Of a DNA stretch of 64,000 nt, positions 43,201 through 50,945 are shown one piece after another (position 1 is the stretch's first letter; the number at the start of each line of letters is the position of its first letter). A model generated the notes under the pieces. The model was not told the origin of the DNA, searched no databases, and was given only the letters and a program-made list of their open reading frames with translations. The position numbers were made by a program, and so were the translations under genes. Where the stretch lies: positions 23,785 through 87,784 of the forward strand of contig NZ_JAKRRW010000023.1 in the NCBI RefSeq assembly GCF_026191635.1. Direction: 5' to 3'. This DNA comes from Photobacterium obscurum. Its GTDB lineage: Bacteria > Pseudomonadota > Gammaproteobacteria > Enterobacterales > Vibrionaceae.

Positions 43201-43767
43201 GAGTTGAAGCATTATACGACCTGGCGACTGAAAGATGCCCATCCGACCGGACGTGACAAAGTGGTGACCGTGGCGGGGTTGGTGATTGCGGCTCGGGTGA
43301 TGACCACCAAGCGGGGGACCCGGATCGGCTTGATGACCCTCGATGACCGTTCGGGGCGAATGGAGGTGATGTTGTTCTCAGAACCTCTGGAACGCTACCT
43401 GGATCTGCTTGAAAAAGATAGAATACTCGTGGTTTCTGGACAGGTCAGCTTTGATGATTTTAATGGTGGCCTTAAAATGTCGGCCAGAGAAGTGCTGGAT
43501 ATCTCAGAAGCCAGAGAAAAGCACTTAAGAGGACTTGCCATCTCAGTGACTGAGAGGCAAATTGATGAACAGTTTTTTGAACGCTTCAGCCAAGTGCTGG
43601 AGCCACACCGTGCAGGTACTGTACCTGTTCATGTGTATTATCAGCGCTCGAATGCGCGTGCCAAGTTGACCCTCGGGACTGAATGGCGCGTTACCCCAGC
43701 AGATCAATTGATTACCGATCTCAAAATATTACTGGGTGAAAAGCAAGTAGAGCTTGAGTTTAATTAA
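40288..43767 (+). CDS. dnaE: DNA polymerase III alpha subunit DnaE
   Basis: The replicative C-family polymerase, 1159 residues (E. coli 1160). It has an N-terminal PHP domain (FIHLRVHSDFSMVDG), the catalytic aspartates Asp401 and Asp403 in MPDFDIDFCMD, the fingers region with YGIILYQEQVMQIAQ and FNKSHSAAYALVSYQT, a tandem helix-hairpin-helix and an OB fold (about 980-1070), and a C-terminal tau-binding tail. A 512-residue open frame on the opposite strand is a shadow. Confidence 0.98.
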   Translation: MAEPRFIHLRVHSDFSMVDGLSKVPPLVKKVAAMGMPAMALTDFTNLCGLVKFYFAAHGAGMKPIIGADFKVMSEEMGEELTDLTVLAADNDGYQNLTMLISKAYQRGHVQHLPVMDKEWLVEHKKGLILLSGGKSGDVGKALLKGNQAMVSQCVEFYQTHFPDSYYLELVRTGRADEDAYLHFAVELAEQAELPVVATNDVRFISPDQFDAHEIRVAIHDGYTMVDPNRPKLYSDQQYLRTEEEMCELFSDIPEALENSVEIAKRCNVTVRLGEYFLPNFPTGDMTIEDFLIKESEEGLERRLAFLFPDEEERAKRRPEYDDRLKVELDVINQMGFPGYFLIVMEFIQWSKDNDVPVGPGRGSGAGSLVAYALDITDLDPLEFDLLFERFLNPERVSMPDFDIDFCMDKRDQVIDHVAEMYGRDAVSQIITFGTMAAKAVIRDVGRVLGHPYGFVDRISKLVPAEPGMTLAKAFDAEPQLGQVYESDEEVKALIDMCRILEGVTRNAGKHAGGVVISPTTITDFAPLYCDAEGGNPVTQFDKNDVETAGLVKFDFLGLRTLTIIDWALGMVNPRLKAKGEEPVNIAAIPMDDPKSFAMLQRSESTAVFQLESRGMKDLIKRLQPDCFEDMIALVALFRPGPLQSGMVDNFIDRKHGREAVSYPDEKWQHDSLKEILEPTYGIILYQEQVMQIAQVLSGYTLGGADMLRRAMGKKKPEEMAKQRATFEEGAVKNGVDGELAMKIFDLVEKFAGYGFNKSHSAAYALVSYQTLWLKAHYPAEFMAAVMTADMDNTDKIVGLVDECHRMELKLLPPDVNKGLYRFNVDDNGAIVYGIGAVKGVGEGPIENIIEAREKGGHFKDLFDFCARIDTKKVNKRVLEKLIKAGAMDRLGPNRAAMMATLDDAIKAASQHHQAEAFGQTDMFGVLTAAPEEVEHAYANIPEWPEKVWLEGERDTLGLYLTGHPINAYVKELKHYTTWRLKDAHPTGRDKVVTVAGLVIAARVMTTKRGTRIGLMTLDDRSGRMEVMLFSEPLERYLDLLEKDRILVVSGQVSFDDFNGGLKMSAREVLDISEAREKHLRGLAISVTERQIDEQFFERFSQVLEPHRAGTVPVHVYYQRSNARAKLTLGTEWRVTPADQLITDLKILLGEKQVELEFN

Positions 43768-43824
43768 ATTAGCCCACAGTTATTGGATAGAACAAATAAT
43801 CGTGAGCAAAAGGATTGAAGTGGT

Positions 43825-44784
43825 ATGAGCCTGAACTTCCTTGAGTTTGAACAGCCGATTGCGGAACTAGAAGCAAAAATTGAAGCACTGCGTGATGTGT
43901 CACGCCGTGAAGAATCTGCATCGGTTGATTTAGATAAAGAAATTGAACAGCTAGAAAAGAAAAGCCTTGAGCTGACCAAGAAAATTTTTGGTGATCTTGG
44001 TGCATGGCAGGTTGCTCAATTAGCCCGTCATCCACAGCGTCCGTATACCTTTGACTATGTTGAGCATATGTTCACAGAGTTCGATGAGCTGGCGGGTGAC
44101 CGTGCGTTTGCCGATGATAAGGCGCTGGTCGGTGGTATTGCCCGTCTTGATGGCCGTCCGGTAATGGTGATTGGTCACCAGAAAGGTCGTGAGACTAAAG
44201 AAAAAGTATTGCGTAACTTTGGCATGCCTAAGCCTGAAGGTTACCGTAAGGCACTTCGCCTGATGAAAATGGCAGAGCGTTTCAAAATGCCAATCATCAC
44301 CTTCATTGACACAGCCGGTGCCTATCCGGGTGTTGGTGCTGAAGAGCGTGGTCAGTCGGAAGCGATTGCAACCAACCTGAAAGAGATGGCGGGTCTGACG
44401 GTACCGGTTATCTGTAACGTTGTCGGTGAAGGCGGCTCTGGTGGTGCACTTGCTATTGGTGTCGGTGACTGCGTGAACATGCTGCAGTACTCAACCTATT
44501 CTGTGATTTCTCCGGAAGGTTGTGCATCGATCCTATGGCGTGATTCTGACAAAGCGCCTCAGGCTGCAGAAGCGATGGGTATGACGGCAGATCGCCTGAA
44601 AGAACTTGAGCTGATCGATAACATCATCGAAGAGCCTTTGGGTGGCGCACACCGTGATGTGGCGGCGATGTCTACGGCACTGAAAGCGCAGTTAGTGGCG
44701 ACGCTGAAAGAGCTGGAAGCATTAGATACTGAGGCATTGCTAGAGCGTCGTTACCAGCGCCTGATGAGCTACGGTTACTGCTAA
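43825..44784 (+). CDS. accA: Acetyl-CoA carboxylase carboxyltransferase subunit alpha
   Basis: AccA with AccD transfers the carboxyl group from biotin to acetyl-CoA, the committed step of fatty acid synthesis. The 319-residue product equals the E. coli length, with an N-terminal helical segment and the crotonase-like core: GHQKGRETKEK, FIDTAGAYPGVGAEERGQ and VVGEGGSGGALAIGVGD are the signature stretches. It is the last gene of the envelope/lipid cluster, before a strong terminator. Confidence 0.97.
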   Translation: MSLNFLEFEQPIAELEAKIEALRDVSRREESASVDLDKEIEQLEKKSLELTKKIFGDLGAWQVAQLARHPQRPYTFDYVEHMFTEFDELAGDRAFADDKALVGGIARLDGRPVMVIGHQKGRETKEKVLRNFGMPKPEGYRKALRLMKMAERFKMPIITFIDTAGAYPGVGAEERGQSEAIATNLKEMAGLTVPVICNVVGEGGSGGALAIGVGDCVNMLQYSTYSVISPEGCASILWRDSDKAPQAAEAMGMTADRLKELELIDNIIEEPLGGAHRDVAAMSTALKAQLVATLKELEALDTEALLERRYQRLMSYGYC

Positions 44785-44809
44785 GCTTTGCTAAGCTATT
44801 ATTTCAGAG

Positions 44810-44839
44810 CGGGTCAACCTTGGTTGGCCCGTTTTTTTA
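44810..44839 (+). terminator. Terminator after accA
   Basis: Stem CGGGTCAACC / TTGGCCCG (one wobble) with a T-run of seven. Confidence 0.85.
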
Positions 44840-44874
44840 TGGCTGCTCGTCAATCATCCAGTGACAGCATTTGA

Positions 44875-44880
44875 TATAAT
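44875..44880 (+). promoter_or_regulatory. Possible tilS promoter -10
   Basis: TATAAT at 44875, preceded by TTGA just upstream but without a good -35. A transcript from here would begin near 44887, which is why I prefer the tilS start at 44920. Confidence 0.4.
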
Positions 44881-44919
44881 GCCCATATGTATGCGACTTC
44901 TGACAAGAGCTCCTCTCTG

Positions 44920-46245
44920 ATGCTTTATTCCCGACTTTCCGCCTCTCTGCTGGCCCATGCAGACGATCCTCAACGATTTGTTTTAGCCCTTAGCGGAGGG
45001 TTGGATTCTCGGGTATTGCTCCATCTGATGGGACAGTTCATCCGCCAGCACCCCCAGCATCAGTGCGTGGCTGTCCATGTCCACCACGGCCTGAGCCCGC
45101 ATGCCGATAGCTGGAGCCAGCACTGCCAGCGTTGGGCTGGACAAGAAGGGATCGAATGCTACGTGGAGCAGGTCACCCTAGCGCTAGGAAGCCGGGTAAG
45201 TGTCGAGCAGCAAGCCCGGGAGCATCGCTATCAGGCGCTTGGCAAACACCTCAATACCGGGGATATCCTATTAACCGCGCAGCATGCCGATGATCAGCTT
45301 GAAACCGTATTGCTCACCCTGAAGCGTGGCAGCGGACCGGCAGGCTTGGCTGCAATGCCAGAACGTACCCCATTTGCCGATGGTCTTCATTTGCGTCCCT
45401 TACTGACATCAACCCGTCAGGAAATCGAGCATTATGGCCTGCAGCACCAGCTAGAGTGGGTCGAAGACGAGAGTAACCAGGATGTGCGTTATGACCGTAA
45501 TTTTCTGCGCCACCAGGTGACGCCGCTGCTGGTCGAACGCTGGCCTGGTATTCGCAAGGCTGTGGCACGGAGTGCGGCATTATGCGGTGAGCAGGAAGCC
45601 TTGTTACAGGAGTTGCTGAAGGACAAACTGGAGCAGGCCGTGTATGTCGACCAAAGCTTGCTGATCTCTGCGCTGGGGTCGGAGCGAATGGGCAAGCAGC
45701 TGATCCGCCAGTGGCTTGGGCTGTTTGATGTTTTGATGCCGTCACAGGCCCAGTTGGAGCAGATCTGGCGTGCGGTTGTGCTGGCCAAATCCGATGCCAA
45801 CCCTCAGCTATGTTGGAACAATGTTCAGATCCGGCGTTATCAGCAACGACTGTACCTTGTTCGGCAATGGCCGGATATCAAGGACTGGCAGCAAACCTGC
45901 GAGCTCGACCAGACCTGTCTGTTGCCACAGGGTCTAGGCGCACTAACATTGCGAGCTGCTAGCGTGGGCAAGGGGCAGTTACGGCTGCCTCGGGGGGATG
46001 AGGTGGTGTCTGTGCGCTTTGACCCTGAAGCGATTGAGGCCAAGCCGGTCGGACGGGTCGGTAAGCGTAAGATGAAGAAGCTATTTCAGGAATATGGGGT
46101 ACCCAGCTGGAATCGCCGTCGTACTCCGTTGGTTTTCTATGGTGAGCAGCTGGCTGCTGTTGCCGGATTATTTGTTGTCGATGCATTTAGTGGCCAGGAT
46201 TGTGACCTAGAGTGGCACAATGATGTATCTGATGTGCAATTTTAG
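44920..46245 (+). CDS. tilS: tRNA(Ile)-lysidine synthase TilS
   Basis: TilS converts C34 of tRNA(Ile)(CAU) to lysidine so that it reads AUA. The 441-residue product has the PP-loop LALSGGLDSRVLLHLM for ATP (near the N-terminus), HHGLSPHADSW, QHADDQLETVLL and a C-terminal tRNA-binding domain ending near FSGQDCDLEW. A longer frame starts at 44887 (MYATSDK), but that ATG coincides with the probable transcription start; the ATG at 44920 has AAGAG upstream. Confidence 0.93.
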   Translation: MLYSRLSASLLAHADDPQRFVLALSGGLDSRVLLHLMGQFIRQHPQHQCVAVHVHHGLSPHADSWSQHCQRWAGQEGIECYVEQVTLALGSRVSVEQQAREHRYQALGKHLNTGDILLTAQHADDQLETVLLTLKRGSGPAGLAAMPERTPFADGLHLRPLLTSTRQEIEHYGLQHQLEWVEDESNQDVRYDRNFLRHQVTPLLVERWPGIRKAVARSAALCGEQEALLQELLKDKLEQAVYVDQSLLISALGSERMGKQLIRQWLGLFDVLMPSQAQLEQIWRAVVLAKSDANPQLCWNNVQIRRYQQRLYLVRQWPDIKDWQQTCELDQTCLLPQGLGALTLRAASVGKGQLRLPRGDEVVSVRFDPEAIEAKPVGRVGKRKMKKLFQEYGVPSWNRRRTPLVFYGEQLAAVAGLFVVDAFSGQDCDLEWHNDVSDVQF

Positions 46246-46348
46246 GCTGAATAGTGCACAATTGTTAATTGCCTGATTGTCACCTTAAGCTGTGATGTTC
46301 AAGGTGAGAGTGAAGTACTGGAATCAAACAGAATTATAAGAGGACCGA

Positions 46349-46660
46349 ATGAAGAAAGTTCTTGCAATTGCAGTGTTAGCGACAGTGATGTCTGCTCCTT
46401 CTATGGCTGGTGGTGATGCGGCAGCCGGTAAAGCCAAGGCCGCGGTATGCGCAGCTTGTCACGGCGTCGACGGCGTCGCAATGATCCCGGGTTACCCGAG
46501 TCTAAAAGGCCAGAACGAGCAATACCTGGTTGGTGCATTAAAGGCTTACAAAAACAAGCAGCGTACTGGCGGAATGGCAATGGTCATGCAGCCACAGGCA
46601 TCGATGCTCAGCGATGAAGATATTGCGAATGTTGCGGCTTATTTCTCACAGTTAAAATAA
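46349..46660 (+). CDS. Periplasmic monohaem cytochrome c (c4/c5-like)
   Basis: A 103-residue secreted cytochrome: signal peptide to about residue 20 (cleavage near SMA/GG), one haem-binding CAACH motif (about 34-38) and methionines in the GMAMVMQP segment as candidate axial ligand. It is an electron carrier in respiratory chains, but its partner cannot be told. It has an AGAGGA ribosome-binding site and is a single-gene unit between tilS and a terminator. Confidence 0.88.
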   Translation: MKKVLAIAVLATVMSAPSMAGGDAAAGKAKAAVCAACHGVDGVAMIPGYPSLKGQNEQYLVGALKAYKNKQRTGGMAMVMQPQASMLSDEDIANVAAYFSQLK

Positions 46661-46683
46661 ACCTGCAGCGTTACGTCCAAAAG

Positions 46684-46718
46684 AGCCGCTATCTGCGCCC
46701 GCAGTCAGCGGCTTTTTT
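46684..46718 (+). terminator. Terminator after cytochrome c gene
   Basis: Stem AGCCGCT / AGCGGCT (46684-46690 and 46707-46713) with an inner TGCGCCCGCA part, followed by six T. Confidence 0.85.
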
Positions 46719-46817
46719 ATGTGCGCTATAAACTGTAACGCAAAATTTCCACCTGCCTGATTATAATTTACCCAGTCGGTTTTCCTGCTGTTGATTAAAA
46801 CCTTGGTAGGTATTATT

Positions 46818-46835
46818 GTACTAGCACGCTGATAC
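46818..46835. promoter_or_regulatory. Candidate TrpR operator before the permease gene
   Basis: GTACTAG-CACG-CTGATAC matches the TrpR consensus GTACTAG-TTAA-CTAGTAC at all seven left-arm and five of seven right-arm positions. It overlaps the end of a possible -10 (TATTGT, 46814-46819) with TTGATT 17 bases before it, a typical repressor arrangement. In E. coli mtr is under TrpR. Confidence 0.6.
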
Positions 46836-46858
46836 GTTAATGTTGTCTAGGAGTCATT

Positions 46859-48070
46859 ATGAGTAAACCATCCACACTTGGGGGGGCGTGTATTATCGCC
46901 AGTGTTTGTGTTGGGGCAGGCATGCTTGGATTGCCAAGTGCAGGTGCGGGTGCGTGGACGTTATGGAGTGTGATCGCCATTTCTTTCACTATGATCATGA
47001 TGACGCTTTCCGGTTGGTTATTATTAGAAGCACTTAAGCATTATGAGTTTAAAGCTTCGTTTAATACTGTCACCAAAGATGTATTAAGCAACAAGATTAA
47101 TATCATCAATAATTTGTCGTTATATTTTGTGGGTGGAATTCTACTTTATGCGTATATTTCAACATCCGGCATGATTTTCAGTGAAATGCTAGGTGTCACG
47201 CGTGAATTGGCTTCTGTCTTGTTTGTTGCATTCTGCTCGGCCTTTGTTTTGCACTCTACCCGTGCAGTGGATCGTATTTCTATTGTGTTGATCCTCTTTA
47301 TGATCATCAGTTTTGTGCTGGGTGTATCAGGGCTGGCTTCGAATATCAGTGTGCCGGTCTTGTTTGCACAAGGCCAAGGTGAAACCCCATACTCGGCCTA
47401 TGCGTTAGCCCTGTTGCCGGTCGCATTAACATCATTTGGCTACCATCATTCAGTGAGCACGATGCGTGATTACTACCAGGATGAGCACCGTGCCAAAAAA
47501 GCGATTTTTTGCGGTACGCTAATTGCGCTTACATTTTATCTGGGCTGGGTGATCTGTATTTTTGGCAATTTACCGCGTGAGGCGTTTGGCCCTGTTGTGA
47601 CCGCTGGTGGTGGCGTGGATGCTTTGATGTCGGCACTGACTGCAGCCATCGATTCAAATAGCATTAAACAAGCCCTGCATATCTTTTCCATTGCCGCGAT
47701 TGTCTCATCTTTCATTGGTGTTGGGTTGGGTGTGTTCGATTACCTGGCTGATTTCTTTAGCTTTGGCGATACCAAGCAAGGGCGACTAAAAACCTGGGGT
47801 GTGACGTTTATTCCGCCGTTGGTGTTCTCGTTAGTGGCACCGTTTGGTTTTGTTGCCGCGATTGGTTTAGCCGGTGCTGCTGCCACGATTTGGACCTGCA
47901 TTATTCCGGCGACGTTGGCAAAAACATTACGTCAAAGAATGCCGGAACAAGAAGGCTTTGTGGTACCTGGGGGAAATGCGACGATTTATGTGGTGATTGC
48001 ATTCGGGGTACTGACAGCCGCCTTCCATCTACTGGCAATGGCGAATCTACTGCCTGTTTTTAAAGGCTAG
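46859..48070 (+). CDS. mtr: Aromatic amino acid permease, Mtr-like (tryptophan)
   Basis: A 403-residue inner-membrane permease of the HAAAP family (Mtr, TnaB, TyrP) with about eleven hydrophobic segments. The N-terminal VCVGAGMLGLP is the family's substrate-binding unwound helix, and LTSFGYHHSVSTMRDYY, GLGVFDYLADFFSFGD and the terminal NLLPVF closely follow E. coli Mtr. With the TrpR-like operator upstream, tryptophan is the most likely substrate; tyrosine is possible. It is closed by a strong terminator. Confidence 0.82.
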   Translation: MSKPSTLGGACIIASVCVGAGMLGLPSAGAGAWTLWSVIAISFTMIMMTLSGWLLLEALKHYEFKASFNTVTKDVLSNKINIINNLSLYFVGGILLYAYISTSGMIFSEMLGVTRELASVLFVAFCSAFVLHSTRAVDRISIVLILFMIISFVLGVSGLASNISVPVLFAQGQGETPYSAYALALLPVALTSFGYHHSVSTMRDYYQDEHRAKKAIFCGTLIALTFYLGWVICIFGNLPREAFGPVVTAGGGVDALMSALTAAIDSNSIKQALHIFSIAAIVSSFIGVGLGVFDYLADFFSFGDTKQGRLKTWGVTFIPPLVFSLVAPFGFVAAIGLAGAAATIWTCIIPATLAKTLRQRMPEQEGFVVPGGNATIYVVIAFGVLTAAFHLLAMANLLPVFKG

Positions 48071-48134
48071 ATTATCGGTGTATTCATATCCATCAAAATC
48101 AATGGAATAAACGCTGAATCATGTATCAGCGCAT

Positions 48135-48164
48135 AAAAAACGGAAGCCTTGGCTTCCGTTTTTT
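48135..48164. terminator. Bidirectional terminator between permease and DUF4250 genes
   Basis: AAAAAACGGAAGCC / GGCTTCCGTTTTTT, a near-perfect palindrome that ends both convergent units. Confidence 0.9.
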
Positions 48165-48185
48165 GTTGGGATAGGTTGGGCCGGT

Positions 48186-48374
48186 TTAGCGGAATTGCTT
48201 TGCTTCAGGGAGGTAGTCAAAGCCTGCCGCTGCCAGTCGGTCAATCAGCTTTTGTTTGTCGATATCAAAGAACTTGACCAAGCTATCCAAGTCACCAAAT
48301 TCATCACGGATCTTCATGTTGACGATGCTCATCAGCATCACTGGATCCATTGTTTCAAAACGTTCCAAGCCCAT
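48186..48374 (-). CDS. DUF4250 domain protein
   Basis: A 62-residue protein with the family core MDPVMLMSIVNMKIRDEFGDLD and the terminal GFDYLPEAKQFR, function unknown. Its ATG overlaps the last base of yaeP, so translation is coupled. In E. coli the gene in this place next to yaeP is rof (yaeO), a Rho inhibitor, to which this protein is not evidently similar. Confidence 0.82.
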   Translation of the reverse strand: MGLERFETMDPVMLMSIVNMKIRDEFGDLDSLVKFFDIDKQKLIDRLAAAGFDYLPEAKQFR

Positions 48375-48580
48375 TATTTGTCCTCGTGATCGCTCATCAG
48401 CAGGTTGGCAGCAGCAAAGGCAGCGCGTTCCCTGACTTCCATTGGTAGCTCTTCATTTGATGCGACGTAATCCAGGGTCTTGACTGCACAGTGAATGGCG
48501 TTCGGGATATAGCCTAACTCACCGCCGCCAATTTGGGCGTAGGTCATTCGGATTAGCTCGCAGCATTCGTAAACTTTCAT
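48374..48580 (-). CDS. yaeP: UPF0253 protein YaeP
   Basis: A 68-residue cytosolic protein of the YaeP family, function unknown. It matches E. coli YaeP in ELGYIPNAIHCAVKTLDYVA and REKAAY-like RERAAFAAANLL. It is the first gene of a two-gene unit with DUF4250. Confidence 0.87.
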   Translation of the reverse strand: MKVYECCELIRMTYAQIGGGELGYIPNAIHCAVKTLDYVASNEELPMEVRERAAFAAANLLMSDHEDK

Positions 48581-48747
48581 GCTTATTCCTTACTTAATAC
48601 TAATTTCATCAGTTAACTGCTGTAGCATCGCGCAGTTCATTGATGAAATCAGTATTCGGGGCTGGCTGTAAGACAGTCGCTGGATATTACTATACCAGAG
48701 GTACGGGGAATGAATATGGCAAAGCGATTGAGAATCGTTGAGAGTGG

Positions 48748-49602
48748 TTATTTTTTGCGCTTGTGGCGGTAGAGCTGACGGTCTGCACGGTCGACCAAGG
48801 TGGTGGTACTATCGCCTTTCTGGTATTCAGAGAACCCACAGGATGAACCAATCTTTAACGTACGCAATGTCTGGTCATCGGCCATGAGCTGCTGTACGCG
48901 TTTGGCGACATGCAGCGCCGACTTGTCGGTTGCTGGCTGAAGGATAATTGCAAACTCATCCCCGCCGATGCGGTAGCAGCGATCAGAGGCCCGGACGGCT
49001 TGTTTGAGGATCGCAGCAAAACGGCGAATGACCTTGTCACCGTCAAGGTGGCCAAAACGGTCGTTAACTTGCTTGAAATTATCCAGATCAAACATCAGCA
49101 ATACCAGCCCGACATTTCTGCGCTCACTCATGGCAATCGCATGGAGAATATCTTGCTCAAAGCTGTTGCGGTTACCTAGTGTGGTCAGGTAATCGCGCAG
49201 AGCCATATTTTTGACACGGCGATATTCAATTGCATTCATTAGTGGGCCGGCAAACAACCGGTGGTAGGTATGAAGAAGGTTAATCTCATCCTTATCGAGG
49301 GGGTAGGGAGTGCTGTACTGCAACTTGCCCAGCTCATTATCACTAAAGCGCAGGACAAAGCTCTGACGGTATTGGGTGGCCTTGCCTCGGCGGATTAAGG
49401 TAGACGTGGCGTCTAATTCCCATACAAGACGGCTAATATCGATTTGTTTTTCAACTTCACGGGTGAAAATTTCAAATATCAGGCCGAGGTCCAGTTTCCC
49501 CTGGAGCTTTTGCAGGATCAACAGGCGCTGATCAGCACCAAGGGGTTTTGCCCTTGGTTTGCTATTTTCCGCAAAAATATTATTCCAGAGAATTGGATCC
49601 AT
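48748..49602 (-). CDS. Diguanylate cyclase with intact GGDEF and I-site
   Basis: A 284-residue soluble protein that should make c-di-GMP. The C-terminal GGDEF domain (about 120-284) has the intact signature RIGGDEFAIIL and an RxxD inhibitory site (RASD) exactly five residues before it. The substrate-region FDLDNFKQVNDRFGHLDGDKV is also intact. The N-terminal 110 residues look like a small sensor of GAF type, but I cannot assign it. It stands alone between yaeP and the patatin gene. Confidence 0.87.
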   Translation of the reverse strand: MDPILWNNIFAENSKPRAKPLGADQRLLILQKLQGKLDLGLIFEIFTREVEKQIDISRLVWELDATSTLIRRGKATQYRQSFVLRFSDNELGKLQYSTPYPLDKDEINLLHTYHRLFAGPLMNAIEYRRVKNMALRDYLTTLGNRNSFEQDILHAIAMSERRNVGLVLLMFDLDNFKQVNDRFGHLDGDKVIRRFAAILKQAVRASDRCYRIGGDEFAIILQPATDKSALHVAKRVQQLMADDQTLRTLKIGSSCGFSEYQKGDSTTTLVDRADRQLYRHKRKK

Positions 49603-49695
49603 AAAAGCGTCAAAAAAAAGATAAGAGGTTAACTATAGGCAAATATTAAGCCATTTCAACAGCTATGCCGTTTTTTTATTAATAATCTACTGATT

Positions 49696-50820
49696 TTATT
49701 TCAAAAAATTGCGGAGGATCGTCTCTTGTTCCTGAGTGTCCTGATATCCGAGCTCAATCAGGGCATTAATGTAGGCAGGTTCAAACAAAATATAACTGGT
49801 GATGGCGGCATCATCTTTGGGGCTGATCCCTGCTAATCGCATTAATGCCCGTGTCATCGGCGGCATGTGGCAATAATTTTCCTGTGCCAGGGGCTCGAAA
49901 GATTGGCTCGGAAAAAGGTGGATATGGTCAACAATTTTCATGCCCAGCATTTTCTGCTCTGATTCGGGCAGAGCCTGCAATAAGGAATTGGTACGCGATA
50001 GGTGTTCGAGATCGGCTGTCAGGGTATCGCTGAAGATGGTATCCATCAGGTGTCCGCCAAGAGCCGCTAAGCCGGGGGCTTTGGTGGGATCCCTTTGGCT
50101 GAGTTTTTGGTTGATTAAATCGATGATGAGTATCTTGTCGGCTCCCATTTTCAGCGAAGGTCTCAGCGGAGCAAGCTGGTGGATGGAGCCGTCACCATAA
50201 TAGGCCTGACCAATGCGGGTTGCGGGAAAGACCAGCGGAATTGCCGCAGATGCTAGTAAGTGCTCTGTGGTGATTAATGACCGGCGTCCTTTTGACTTGG
50301 CCCTGTCCCATTCGGTTAATTCCTGTTGGCCCTGGAAGAAGCTTACCGACTGGCCACTTTTGTAGCTTGAGGCGGTAATTGATATACCGTGCAGGTTTCC
50401 GGCAAGAATTTGCTTTTCCAGCCGTTTATAGTTATTCACCTGGTTTAGTAACTGACGCAGCGGGCGGCTATTTAACAATCCGAAGGGCGGGCGAGCATGG
50501 TGATCAGCCTGCAGGCGGGCAAACCATTGATTGGCGAGGTAGCTCGTCATTCCGTAGGCACTGGCGCTGAAAACTCGTCGGCTATGCAGTCGTGACCAGA
50601 TCCATTCCAGCTTTTTGACGCCGAGCCTAAAGCAGGAGGCATAACAGGCAATAGAGGTAACGTTGATAGCACCGGCTGAGGTGCCGCAATAGATAGTGAA
50701 CGGACTATGATGAACCCGGGGATACCACTCGGCAATGGCTTTGAGCACTCCGACCTGATAGGCCGCCCGCGCTCCGCCTCCAGATAATAACAAGCTGATT
50801 TTTGGCTTATCCTTTGCCAT
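49696..50820 (-). CDS. Patatin-like phospholipase
   Basis: A 374-residue lipid acyl hydrolase. It has the glycine-rich oxyanion motif SGGGARAAYQVGVL (about 13-26), the nucleophile serine in GTSAG (about 47-51) and the dyad aspartate in YYGDGSIHQL. No signal peptide is visible, so it is either cytosolic or released by another route. Substrate unknown. It is monocistronic, between a diguanylate cyclase and proS. Confidence 0.87.
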   Translation of the reverse strand: MAKDKPKISLLLSGGGARAAYQVGVLKAIAEWYPRVHHSPFTIYCGTSAGAINVTSIACYASCFRLGVKKLEWIWSRLHSRRVFSASAYGMTSYLANQWFARLQADHHARPPFGLLNSRPLRQLLNQVNNYKRLEKQILAGNLHGISITASSYKSGQSVSFFQGQQELTEWDRAKSKGRRSLITTEHLLASAAIPLVFPATRIGQAYYGDGSIHQLAPLRPSLKMGADKILIIDLINQKLSQRDPTKAPGLAALGGHLMDTIFSDTLTADLEHLSRTNSLLQALPESEQKMLGMKIVDHIHLFPSQSFEPLAQENYCHMPPMTRALMRLAGISPKDDAAITSYILFEPAYINALIELGYQDTQEQETILRNFLK

Positions 50821-50902
50821 TCAAACGCTTCTCGTATTCTTCATTCTCCTAACTATACAAGGAAATAAGCCGGAGTCGAAAGGTTAGCTGGCGCAGAAAA
50901 TA

Positions 50903-50929
50903 AAAAAGCCTCCGCGAGGGAGGCTTTTT
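50903..50929. terminator. Terminator of proS
   Basis: AAAAAGCCTCC / GGGAGGCTTTTT with a short loop, bidirectional; on the minus strand it ends proS. Confidence 0.88.
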
Positions 50930-50945
50930 CTAGCGGGTTAAGTTA

